A DNA stretch of 64,000 nucleotides, taken from contig JAKCPI010002466.1 in the NCBI GenBank assembly GCA_023213315.1, forward strand, positions 62,001 to 126,000. The letters run 5' to 3'. This document shows, piece by piece, positions 22,095 through 32,190 of this stretch (its first letter is position 1; every line of letters begins with the position of its first letter). The notes under the pieces were generated by a model. It saw only the letters and a program-made list of their open reading frames with translations, was not told the DNA's origin and did not search any database. This DNA is from Euborellia annulipes (taxonomy: Eukaryota; Arthropoda; Insecta; Dermaptera; Anisolabididae). A program made the position numbers and the translations under genes.

Positions 22095-22123
<29 letters not shown>
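21845..22123 (+). mobile_element. Full-length tRNA-derived SINE S2
   Basis: Nearly identical to S1, with the start CCCACGGGGCTTGGAGTAG, the same A and B boxes, body and TGTGAATG tail, then about 27 As. The 16-bp TSD aaaaccacttttttgg is at 21829-21844 and 22124-22139. High similarity to S1 suggests recent activity. The 69-codon minus frame at 21997 runs through the tail and is spurious. Confidence 0.92.
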
Positions 22124-22129
<6 letters not shown>

Positions 22130-22254
22130 ACTTTTTTGGATTCAGGGGACCTCAAAACGTGTATATCCATCAAAATCGCGACATCGAATTTTTGACATGA
22201 ATCCAATACTTTCTCTCTATATATATTAACATATATAGAGGTAAGAGAAAGTAA

Positions 22255-22672
22255 TAATAAAACACTAGTTGGAGATTATGTTCTGACAAGCGTTTCAACT
22301 ACTTCTTCAGAAGAATGCGGGTTTAGAACTTCAATTTTTCTTTGAAATCTATTAAAAATATGTGTAGATTGTAGACATGTAATAAGATACAATGAAAATT
22401 TATTAGCTAATCCCAATTTTTTTTTTTTTTTTTTTTTGGAATGGGTGCATAAGATCCGAAGACCTAATTGTCATGAAGAAGGCGTTGTTTCAATCCGATA
22501 GCGGGTAATCTCGAACTTGGGTTTTAATTTACCCTCCATATCACCTCTAATTATTAAAAAAAAAAAAAAGTTTTTTTACTACACAGCAGCACCTTTAACC
22601 AAATACATATAATTATTTTAAATGAGATTCGTAGATAGTGCGATATAATATTGGTCCAAGCTCAGAGACAAG
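22255..22672. other. AT-rich spacer with a dispersed repeat
   Basis: TGGGTGCATAAGATCCGAAG at 22443-22462 recurs in reverse at about 60392-60414. A decayed hammerhead-like phrase on the minus strand (CTGAAGAAG...GAAACGC) lies at 22290-22312. Confidence 0.5.
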
Positions 22673-22686
22673 TTATGTTTTTATGT

Positions 22687-23033
22687 TTAATGTCTTATGG
22701 CTGAGGAGATTTAATCAGGAAACCGAAGGAAATTTGCAGCCAGGAGATTAAATAAAAAAATCTTTTATTTAATTTTTATTTGTCCACGTTTCGGTCGTCT
22801 ATCACGACCTTCAACAGGGCAAATAATTGTCAACAATACACGATCTTAGGTATTTTAATTGTTACTGTAATCATATACAATTTCTTTTTTTAATTTTTTT
22901 TATATGTTGTTGACAATTATTTGTCCTGACGTAGGTCGTGATAGTCGACCGAAACGTCGGGAAATAAAAATAAAAAAAAATAAAAGAATTTTTTATTTAA
23001 TCTCCTGGCTGCAAAGTTCCTTCGGCTTTCTGA
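22687..23033. mobile_element. Foldback with two hammerhead-like units and 14-bp TSD
   Basis: Arms run from about 22712 to 22810 and from 22930 to 23033. The 14-bp direct repeat ttatgtttttatgt flanks it (22673-22686, 23034-23047). The minus-strand unit at 22776-22826 reads TTATTTGCC, CTGTTGA, A, GGTCG/CGACC stem, GAAACGTG and CAAATAA. The plus-strand unit at 22917-22967 reads TTATTTGTC, CTGACGT, A, GGTCG/CGACC stem, GAAACGTC and GGGAAATAA. In both, the outer segments pair as stem I. Confidence 0.78.
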
Positions 23034-23047
23034 TTATGTTTTTATGT

Positions 23048-24109
23048 CAGTATTTATCTGCCGAAAAGATGGACGAACGATTTTAAGAAATTCGTGTGGA
23101 GAAGACTTCTGAAAAAATTAGGAAATGAACTTTATGAATTTTTTATAACCCTTTTCGCTTACTGAGGACATTTAGGGGTATGAATTTCATTTAATAAATT
23201 TTTAGATACAATATATCGATGCTTTCGAGGAACGTTCCACACGCTGATTGCTCGATGTCACCAATCCCGAACTTTATGAATTAAATAATCTCTCAGAAAG
23301 ATGATACTTCCACTGAGAAAAGGGCCATCGAAATATTTGATATAAATTGAATTTAATCAGAGTTATTTTTGACTTGATTAAGATAATACCTAAATGTTTA
23401 TTTTTTTCCCCTTAGTGTGAAAAATAAGGGATATTATTTTCAGACATGATAGCAGCAGTCAGAACAAGAAGAAGAAAGAAGGAAGAAGATTTAACAAGCA
23501 CCTCAAGTGCGCGGTGACCCGGAATAAAAAGCAGAGAGAGAGAAAGACAAAAGAGACGAAGGAAATTCAAGAAAAGTCATCTGCCTGCCCTTAAGGCCCT
23601 TCTTTCTCACTCACACCCTCTTCCTTCTCTGTCAGTTGACTAATGAACAAAATGAGCTAGAGAACGCATGCATGCATGCGAACAACATGAGAGAAAGAAA
23701 CTAAGTTAAGTGAGTGTTGTTGAAAACACAATCTAATTGATTGAATCAAGTGTCAACACCTACATCAGTTTCTTCATCTATGGTTAAGTAACTGGTCGTG
23801 CTTAGGCTTGTAATGAAGACACACTCTTGGATAATTTAAAATAATGAATGAATAGTGAATAGTTTAAAAGGGAAAAGTCAAGAGAGGTGTTTGGGTTGCC
23901 TAACAACAAGGCGTTGTCATCTGCACAAAAACTATCTAATGTATCTTATTTATTTAAAAGGATTGTTGGCATTAGGCCACCAGCCATTTTTGGTATAATG
24001 TATCTTAAAGTTTATTAAACAATTTATATAAACTATTTTAAATACTTCTAAGTAATTTTAACCCAAATTATGAAAATTATAATTTAAATAAATTAATTTA
24101 AGCAAATCA
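23048..24109. other. AT-rich spacer, no gene seen
   Basis: Contains a short CATG repeat near 23668-23681 and GA-rich patches. No recognisable domain, RNA or terminal repeats were found. Confidence 0.5.
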
Positions 24110-24275
24110 GTAGATCAGGTTTCAGCCAAAAGGAATTAAATAAATAAGGGACGTTTTATTTATTTTCGACTTTTCATCGGGACAGTCATATCAAATCACT
24201 TTAAAATTTGACTGTCCCGATGAAGAAGAGTGACGCATCCTCGAAACGTTGAAAATTTTTGTATTTAACAATGAC
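24110..24275. mobile_element. Foldback, hammerhead-like family, copy P1
   Basis: CAGGTTTCAGCCAAAAGGAA precedes a foldback with TCATCGGGACAGTCA and TGACTGTCCCGATGA arms. The right side reads CCGATGA, A, a weak stem, GAAACGTT. The same leader recurs 265 bases downstream in P2. The core is degraded (CTGATGA has become CCGATGA). Confidence 0.6.
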
Positions 24276-24374
24276 TTATAACAACAATAATAATAGCTTG
24301 AATGTGTTTTTCAGATACATTAAGACATTAGTAAATGTCATGTAGAATATTCTTAAATAATATAAAACGTTTAA

Positions 24375-24570
24375 TAGATCAGAATTCAGCCAAAAGGAAT
24401 TTTTAAATAAATAAAAGATTTTTTATTTATTCATTTTCTGTCAACACGTCACACTCTTCATCGGGACTATCCAAAACACCTGCCAATTTGATTTTCTCGA
24501 TGAAGAGATGTCGACTCATCGAAACAACAACAGAAAAAAAAATAAATCAAAAGACTTATTAATTGATCTA
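24375..24570. mobile_element. Foldback, hammerhead-like family, copy P2
   Basis: Leader ATTCAGCCAAAAGGAATTTT as in P1, then arms with TCTTCATCGGGACTATCC and a right side TCGATGA, AGA, a GATG/CATC stem, GAAACAAC. It forms a tandem pair with P1. Confidence 0.55.
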
Positions 24571-24665
24571 TTTTATATTTATTTTATTTTATAATTATAC
24601 TAATTTTTTTAAATAAATTTTTTTGTGGAAAAATTAGAATGAGTTGGATAGCAGAGTAGATCTTG

Positions 24666-24895
24666 TAGTAAGGAATAAAGAAAAGAGGGATTAAAGCTAC
24701 GCTTATTTCGTTTATTAGTCACTTCAAGCCGACGTTTCGATGAGATATATGACCATACTCAGGGCTGAAGAGTGTTTTTGTTGTCACGCTTCAGCTCTGA
24801 GGATGGTCGTGTATCTGACCGAAACGTCGGCTTGAAGTTACTAATAAACAAAATAAGCGTACCGGTAGCTGCAATCCCCTCTTTCTTCCTTACTA
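24666..24895. mobile_element. Foldback with the best hammerhead-like unit
   Basis: Arms 24666-24742 and about 24818-24895 are inverted. The plus unit (24789-24837) reads CTTCAGCT, CTGAGGA, T, GGTC/GACC stem with 8-base loop, GAAACGTC and GGCTTGAAG. The outer segments pair over 8 bases with one bulge. The minus unit in the left arm (24722-24770) keeps CTTCAGCC/GGCTTGAAG and GAAACGTC, but its stem II (GGTC...CATC) is broken. Confidence 0.8.
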
Positions 24896-25054
24896 ATGTT
24901 TTTAAAATCTCTTATTCATGTTATCTAATAAATTCTATGTTGTAGCTCCAATGATTTTATTAAATTAATTGAAAAAATATTGATTGATTTTCTTCCCTGT
25001 CTTTCAAAACAGTTTATATTAAATATTTAATGAATTACGATATCGCTCAGGGAA

Positions 25055-25190
25055 ATGGACCACGAGCTACCCGAGCTGGGACAGACAGTCCTTCAGTTCT
25101 TTGAATGTCTGTTTCTTCCTTCTCATTTTCAAATGGCGTCAGACCGTGCGACGGGCCGGCCTGTCCTATTTCTTCCGGTCGATTTAATGA
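25055..25190. repeat. Dispersed repeat, copy 2
   Basis: GACCACGAGCTACCCGAGC onward matches 5719-5795, then continues through a GC-richer stretch (GACGGGCCGGCCTGTCC) not present in copy 1. No named family. Confidence 0.45.
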
Positions 25191-25199
25191 ATTACGATT

Positions 25200-27411
25200 A
25201 AGTTTTCTTTAAAAAAAAAAAAACTTTTTGACGATGTAGTAAAAAAAAGTTCCCCACTATTTTTATAAAATTAAAATATAAAGTAAATATAATTATTATA
25301 TTCTTCAAATGGATTATAAAAAAGAGTTTTTACTTTCTCTTTCTTTTGTCGATATTTTCGATGAATGGCCGGATGTGGATGAGTAGAGAGAAGTCCTTCC
25401 TCCTGGATCAATCTCTCTTTCCTCTCCCTCCACCTCCACCATCATCATCAAATAAAGAAAAAAAAAAAAAAGGGGAATGTTTACTTGCAACCAAAACCTT
25501 CCTATACTTAGAGTCTACTCTCTCTCTTTCTCCTATATAAATAGCTATTTTCTTTTTTTCCATTCAGGAAAAGGAAAATAGAAAGTTAATTCACTCACTT
25601 TAAATAGAACATTTACAAAAATCGTTATCTGTTTTTTTTTTTTATTAAGTTTTTCTAAAATAACTGAATTATGATAAAATTTTTTCAGGGCTCGATTCTT
25701 GAGGGCATGGGGCGTTCAGCCTGCCAACAAATAAAACATACAAATTTGTTAAATCAAATATTTGGTTGAAGATGAAGGTTAATGAGTGATGTAAAGAAAA
25801 TGAATAGTATTAAACGTCATACAAAGCTGATTTTTAGTTTACACAGTAAAAAAAAAATAGGAATTTCCCATCGTTTTTCATATACTTTCGTTCTAAGGTG
25901 GGCGTGGCCTCGCCAAGACTTCGGTTAATCTCGCCTTCCTCCGCCGTCGTTCGGGCGCTGGGAACGTATTTTTGTTAGGAACGCGTTTTTGTTACGTTAC
26001 ATTTTCTCCTAAATCACCCTGCGTAAGCCGCGTTAAAGAACTTCGTTCCAAAAATATAAATAAAATTTAAGTAGCTTAAAAAGTATGATATTCTTTATAA
26101 ATTGAAAGTGAATTTTTTTAGTACCTTTAGAACCCGAATGTAAAATTCATAAACGGTTTGTGTAACAGACTTCATATACAAGTTTATGAATATTCCTTGA
26201 AAATTTTTAACAGTGTAGTGAGGAAAAAATCAGAAAGTTCAGAAATATTTGATTTCATAAGCCTATTTAGAAAGTTCTAAGAAAAAATAATCGTATTTTT
26301 CTATTTTTTTTTTTTTAAATAAAATAAAAGATTATATAATTATCTTTAAAAAGAAGCTCCAAGTGAGTGGGTTGGCTAACGATGTCTACGTGGTGAGTTA
26401 CACTTTATAATATTTAATAATTCACTCTTGTAAGATAAATATTAATACACCAGAGGGGAGATTGAGCGATCCAAAGTCTCGAATTCAACCAAGAGAGCGA
26501 GCGAGGTCTCCGTTTGTCTGTTCTCTCATTAGAAAATAATCAAAATAACAATTCCCATATAAATACAAATCAACAATACTGTATCAATCGAGATAAGGTA
26601 TCAAAGCAGCTGGAAGCCAAAAGGTCTCTCACTATTTGTGATCAAACTCTCTAATTATTGAAACGTTTTGGCTTTATTGGAAGCTACCTGTTACTGAAAT
26701 GAATGAACACTCATTGATTAACTGAAAGCATGCTAAGACATATAATTAGTGTTGCAGAGAGTATATTAATAGGAGCCCATCAAAAAAAAAATGTTTGAAT
26801 TTTAAATTCGAATATATGCGTTTCAGAGGAAAAAATTTTTTTATGACCAGAAAGGTCCGGACTCCCTGAGAAGTAAAGTTTTAATAAAAATATTTTTTCT
26901 TAAAAGATTTAGTTTGAGTTAGGGCAATATTTAGAAAATAATTTTTTTAACATACATTACATAAAGAGACTTTTTGACTGATAGCTACCGTATCTCTACC
27001 CTATATCAAGATCAAGCATGACCAATCACCGCTCAACCAACCTTCCTAGAGATGCCGAAAATTCAAAGTTCTAAAGAATTAACGCAGCCCTGTATGTGTA
27101 TATTTGTTATTCAGGTATTTTTCTATTAAAAGACATTAATCTGAGTTGTTTTTTATTTAATCCGTCTTATTTCAATTTCTCTTTTTCAATTAATCAAAAA
27201 ACACCTAAGGATAAAATTAAGAGATGGCGACAGCTGTCATCATTCCTTCTTAAAGCGCATGCATGATTGATGAACTAACAACTGCTACATCTTATACGCA
27301 ATTCTAAAATATAGAATCTGACCAACATGGCTTAGGAAAAGCTAAAAAAATAAATTTCCTAAACAATATTATAATGCGTCTCTTTCTAATAAAGAATAAT
27401 TGCAATTTACA
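25200..27411. other. AT-rich region with GC-rich patch, no gene
   Basis: A GC-richer patch with several CpGs lies at 25898-26045 and lacks a long frame. 26397-26570 repeats the 15.8-kb sequence. Poly(A), poly(T) and CT tracts are common. The 64-codon frame at 25346 is CT/GA-rich and unlikely to be coding. Confidence 0.5.
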
Positions 27412-27688
27412 TTTATATTTATTAACTCAAAAGACCAAGAAAAGTAAATATCGTTGTTAATTGATCCACAGATCTGCCGATTTGTGCTCAGCATTCCCTA
27501 CCACTAGGCCAGAGAACCGCACTCAGCTATTTGAGTACTGCAGTGCTAAGGGATATATTAAACTCAAATAGCCGAGTGCGGTTCTCTGGCCTAGTGGTAG
27601 GGAATGCTGAGTGCAAATCGGCAGATCCGTGGCTCAATTTACGAGGATATTTACTTTTCTCAGTCCTTTTAATAGTTAATGTAAATTG
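27412..27688. repeat. Foldback of tRNA-like SINE segments
   Basis: Arms 27412-27536 and 27562-27688 are inverted repeats with about 90 percent identity by eye. The plus arm reads GGTTCTCTGGCCTAGTGGTA, matching a Pol III A-box. The B-box is poor (GGCAGATCCGTGG), so this is not a functional tRNA. Two head-to-head SINE copies, or a foldback that captured one, would both explain it. Confidence 0.7.
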
Positions 27689-27890
27689 TAATAATTTCTG
27701 TCTTGGATTGAAAAAGAAAATGTTTTATACATATGTATTTCATATAACTTATAAGTTAGTTTATTATTTATTATTTAAAATAATAATGTCGTTTAAAGTC
27801 TATTTGCCCTAAGATGGCGTAAATACTTAAAAAAATCTCAGAAATGATAGATTACGTACTAAGAGATTGGATGTCGGAATTTTGAGAGAG

Positions 27891-28970
27891 ATATATGTGA
27901 CCGTCTACATGAAAAGGTACCAAATCTTCACTGGTCTAAATTTTCAGGAGAGCCGATTTACTAAAAAAGTTGAAAAAAAATTTTTATTACCGATTCCGAT
28001 TCTCTAGTTCTTCATCTTATTTGATGAAATATTCGATTCATCAAAATCGATGTATTTTATATAAAAAAATCTGGTGTGACTGGGACAGCACACAACTTTC
28101 TCTTACCTTCGGTAATCGAAAGTTGTGTACTGTGCTTGTCACACCAGATTTTTTGTGTCGACATATATTTAGTTCCTGACAGTACGGAACATTTGAATTC
28201 AGATGTAAAATTTATAAGTATGGGAAAATATTTATATTTTGTTACCATGGCAACCATTTCTCCTATCTTCCCTATGAAATACAAGAGTAAAGTGGTCTTC
28301 AGAAGATTTCAATCGCAAAATGAGAATATACATTTTAAAGAGCATCTAAAAAATAATTGATTTTTGAATTTTAAAAAAAATCGTTGGAGCAAATTTTGAG
28401 AAAATCGAAAAAAACTGAAAAAGTACATCAGTAAAGTACTAGTACTCTTTGGCCGATTTTGATTAAAAGCTTATTTTTCCGGTCCAGGAGGGTGTTTAAC
28501 TTAAATATAAAATTTCAGCCTCATAGCTCAATTCCTTCATGCTTAAAATTGAACACAGACACACCCACACACACCCCACCCACACACACACCCACACACA
28601 CACACAGACAGACCATGTCGCGAAAACCACTTTTTTGGATTCAGGGGACCTCAAAACGTGAAGATCCATCAAAATCTCGACATCGAATTTTTGACATGAA
28701 TCCAATACTTTCTCTCTATATATATATTACATATATACATAGGTAAGAGAAAGTAAAAATTGAAAAAACAAACTTGAAACTCATTTTTCTCAACACTATG
28801 GTTTTTTATAACCAAAATTTTAAAAATTCACATATTCCATTCAAAAAATGATAAAGATATTTTAAAATATCGGCTTGCTCAGCAGGATGTTCTGTACAGA
28901 AAAAACAAAAAATCAATTTTGACCCCGATGAATTTTTGGTACCTTTTCATGTGAACGGACACATATATAT
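27891..28970. mobile_element. Inverted-repeat element hosting Element A copy A8
   Basis: ATATATGTGACCGTCTACAT then GAAAAGGTACCAAA at 27891-27924 is matched in reverse at about 28935-28970 (TTTGGTACCTTTTCATG, CGGACACATATATAT). Element A copy A8 occupies most of the interior. The class is unknown. Confidence 0.6.
28065..28756 (+). mobile_element. Element A copy A8, intact reference copy
   Basis: Layout in order: 5-prime hairpin (28066-28151) with arms AATCTGGTGTGAC and GTCACACCAGATT; X-box palindrome GTTACCATGGCAACC (28242-28256); a conserved AT-rich body; the palindrome AAGTACTAGTACT (28434-28446); a CA-rich microsatellite (28556-28612); ACCATGTCGCGAAAACCAC; then the 3-prime hairpin TACTTTCTCTCTATATAT...AGGTAAGAGAAAGTA. 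The inner arm of hairpin 1 and the terminus share CTTTCTCTTACC in inverted orientation. No protein is encoded: frames on both strands repeat the hairpin peptide. Best guess: a non-autonomous Helentron-like (HINE) element. Confidence 0.85.
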
Positions 28971-29917
28971 TTTTTGAGTCTTCAAAATGGATCTCGTAAA
29001 CAGGTATGTGAAATTATTCCTGTTCTCAAGTTTCTCAATAAATACCCCTTATAAATAGGCATCTATATTATGCAAAGATTTTGCATAACTATCAGGAACA
29101 ATTTTACATAACTATCAGGCGCGCGCTGTTGATTAGTGGCGCCACATGTGTCGATTTGGACAATTAGGCTATGAGTAAATTAAAAAAAAAATATTCTAAA
29201 TGAACAGAGTATAGGCCTAATAATAAAAAAATGTTTCTTGTAATAAGCGCCATTAGGTTTATTTGCACACTCTTATAAATCAAAATCACTCAGTCCATAA
29301 TCCCCCCCCCTCTTTCTTTTTTTTGGCTAGCAGCTACCCATTTTCATCAATAACCCTCCCAGGTGCATCGTTGAGTAATTTCGCAGCCATGTTGATGATC
29401 GACAGCTCAAATATTTTTGCACTCCATAAATCTCTTGTTCATTTCAAAAAAAGGGGGTGTAGGGGGGAGCATTTTGAAATTGATATATTACTCCCTCCCT
29501 CCCTCTCACTCTCTATTAAATTAATATTGAGTAAGAGGATTCTATCATTTTTTTTTTTAATATTCATTTACTTTCGTCCACTTTATCTATTTTATAACAC
29601 ATGTCATAGTTTTTTTTTTGTAATGTTGGCAATAGTTATTAAATTAAATTAAATTTAAATTCATATTTCATTTTTTTTTTTTTTTTATGATTAATGTAAC
29701 ATTTTTCTCTCTTCACATTCAATGTGAAGATTGCGTGACTTTAACCAAAAAAAAGAGAAATCAAATTTTATAACAAACAAAAATGTTGTTGAGAATGTTT
29801 CTTCTTTTTTTTTTGTCGTTGTTGTTGTTACCATCCACTCTCACTCAAGACAAGATCTATTTATTTGTTTATTTATTTAAATTTGGTTTTCTAAAACTTA
29901 TATTTTTTTCTGCTTTT
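28971..29917. other. AT-rich spacer, no gene seen
   Basis: Poly(T) runs, CT-rich patches and (TTG)n near 29816-29829. The 129-codon frame at 29263-29652 is dominated by F, L and S from T/C tracts and has no recognisable domain, so I do not call a gene. Confidence 0.5.
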
Positions 29918-30590
29918 TACTTTCTCTTATCTCTATATATATGTTAATATATATAGAGAGAGAAAGTATTGGATTCATATCAAAAATTCGATGTCGAGAT
30001 TTTGATGGATATACACGTTTTGGGGTCTCCTGAATCCAAAAAAGTGGTTTTCGCGACATGGTCTCTCTGTCTGTCAGTCTGTCAGTAAACAAAATCATCT
30101 CAAGAACGAAAAGAGCTAGAAGGTTGAAATTTTATATTTAAGTTAGGCACCCCCATGGGACGTGACACGAAGCTTTTGAACAAAATCGACCAAAGAGTAC
30201 TAGTACTTTACTGATGCACTTTTTCAGTTTTTTTCGATTTTCTCAAAATTCACTCCAACGATTTTTTTTTAAATTCAAAAATCAATTATTTTTTAGATGC
30301 TCTTTAAAATCTATATTCTCATTTTGCCATTGAAATCTTCTGAAGACCACTTTACTCTTGTTCTTTATAGGAAAGATAAGAATTTCTCCTATGGTCGCTA
30401 TGGTAACAAAATATAAATATTTTCCCATACTTATAAATTTTACATCTTGAATTTAAATGTACCCTACTGTCGGAAACTAAATATATCTCAACACAAAAAA
30501 ATCTGGTGTGAAAAGCACAGTACACAATGTTCTCTTGTCGAAGGGTAAGAGAAAGTTGTGTGCTGTGCGACCAGTCACACCAGTTTTTTT
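29918..30590 (-). mobile_element. Element A copy A10
   Basis: Near full-length reverse copy from TACTTTCTCTTATC to CACCAGTTTTTTT. The microsatellite is short (CTCTCTGTCTGTCAGTCTG, 30063-30084). The X-box is slightly mutated (GGTCGCTATGGTAAC). The 5-prime hairpin is partly eroded in its inner arm. Confidence 0.85.
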
Positions 30591-30761
30591 TTATTTACGA
30601 GACATAATTCGAGTTACAACCAAAAACAGCTGACAATGAGATATGATTTTTCAAAATCCTCTCTGTAGTTTTAATTTTCAGAAGACACTTTATTGATTTA
30701 ATAACTGAAAATACTCTTACTCTATTACATACGTGTCCCAGCGAGAGTGGAGGTTTATTTT

Positions 30762-30786
30762 ATAATAATAATAATAATAATAATAA
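30762..30786. repeat. (AAT)n microsatellite
   Basis: Eight or more AAT units within AT-rich DNA between Element A copies A10 and A11. The remainder of 30591-31102 holds nothing recognised. Confidence 0.85.
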
Positions 30787-31102
30787 CTCCCAAAAAGATG
30801 AAATGAGGTCAGCAGCAGTTCGTCGCTTATCTACTCAATGATGATGAACCAACCCATTGAACCGTGCTATCAAATTTTGTATTTTGCTTAAATTAATTAA
30901 GAATACACAATAGACGATATCGAAAGATCGTATCAAGTAGGGAGATAAACAATGAAAAATTTTATAGTAGACTACATATATTTGATAATATTTATTTAAT
31001 AAAATAAACTGATGTCGTTTTATATCGTAAACGCGGGAAATTATTCTAAATTCTAAAATATGAACACTATTAATTTTTGCTGTTTATTTTATTTTCTTTA
31101 TC

Positions 31103-31716
31103 AAATCTGGTATGACTGGTGGCACAGCACAGAATTTTCTCTTACCTTAGGTAATCGAAAGTTGTGTTCTGTGCTTGACACACCAGATTTTTGTGTGTCG
31201 ACATATATTTAGTTTCGAACAGTACGGTACATTTGAATTCAAGATGTACAAAATTTGTAAAAATAGGAAAAAATTTATATTATGTTACCATGGCAAGAGT
31301 AAAGTGGGCTTCAAACAAATCTGAAGGCAAAATGAGAATATATATTTTAAAGAGCAACTAAAAAATAATTGATTTTTAAATTTTAATCAAAATCGTTGGA
31401 GCCAATTTTTAGAAAATCGAAAAAAACTGAAAAAGTTCATCAGTAAAGTACTAGTACTTTTTGGCCGATTTTGTTTCAAAGCTTCGTGTCACGCCCCAAC
31501 GAAGATACCTGACTTTAATATAAACTTTCAACCTCCTAGGTCTTTTCGTTCTTGAGATGATTTGTTCATAGACAGACACACAGACAGACCATTTTGTCGG
31601 ATCCCATTTTTTGGACCTAAAAACGTGTTCCATCAAAATTTCAACATCGAATTTTTGATATAAAACCAATACTTTATCTCTGTACAACATTTTAATAAAT
31701 AGATAAGAGAAAGTAA
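31103..31716 (+). mobile_element. Element A copy A11
   Basis: Full-length but diverged. 5-prime hairpin from AAATCTGGTATGACTGG; X-box GTTACCATGGCAAG; AAGTACTAGTACTTT palindrome; CAGACAGACA tract (31572-31590); 3-prime hairpin with a changed loop, ending AGATAAGAGAAAGTAA. Confidence 0.82.
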
Positions 31717-31926
31717 AAATAACCCTCAACTTTTTATGGATCAGCATTTATCAGTACAAAAACAGATATAGGTATACATGTATAATTACCACAATTAGTA
31801 GTATGAAGAAATAAAGCCAAAATTAAAAATATGTTTCAACTTGTAGAATACATCAGTTAACTTTACGTCACACGTTTTTACAAAAATTTATTTTATAATT
31901 TTTTTTGTCCTATGATAAAATAAATA

Positions 31927-32190
31927 CAGTGGCGTAACGAACACCCCACGATGCGGGAGGCGCCGGGCCGGGCGGGCTTTGAAAAATGATATATTCTTTT
32001 TTTCCTTTTATAATTTCCGTTTTCACCTGAGCCCCGAGGGGCCCGGGCCTCTCAAAGTTTAGAAATTAACAGTATATATGTATATAGATTTGAAAAATTT
32101 CGGGGGCCCCCTCGCCCCTCCCCTTATATATGCCCGGGGCGAAAAAAAAGTTTGCGGGGGGGGGCCCAGCTAAAATTCGTTACGCCACTG
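31927..32190. mobile_element. hAT-like MITE (CAGTGGCGTAACGAA ends)
   Basis: CAGTGGCGTAACGAA and TTCGTTACGCCACTG are perfect 15-bp terminal inverted repeats. The interior is unusually GC-rich for this window (CGCCGGGCCGGGCGGGC and GGCCCCGGGC-like blocks). Flanks aataaata and ctaaaata match at 6 of 8 positions, a decayed TSD at best. Confidence 0.75.

Larger units (their letters stand above)
21093..22254 (+). mobile_element. Element A copy A7, split by two SINEs
   Basis: Runs from the 5-prime hairpin (shortened: AAATCTGGTGTGACTGG) to the 3-prime hairpin ending GGTAAGAGAAAGTAA. SINE S1 interrupts it at 21240 and SINE S2 at 21844. Removing both and one copy of each TSD restores a normal Element A. 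The X-box is mutated (CTTACCATGTCAACC). Confidence 0.88.

Noticed and set aside
27577..27640. Candidate tRNA gene with A-box TGGCCTAGTGG
   Set aside because: Weak B-box, no closed T arm, and it lies in a foldback longer than a tRNA.
29263..29652. Longest open frame of the window, 129 codons
   Set aside because: Composition is dominated by F, L, S and I from T/C tracts, with no recognisable domain, no Kozak-type support and no conserved copy.
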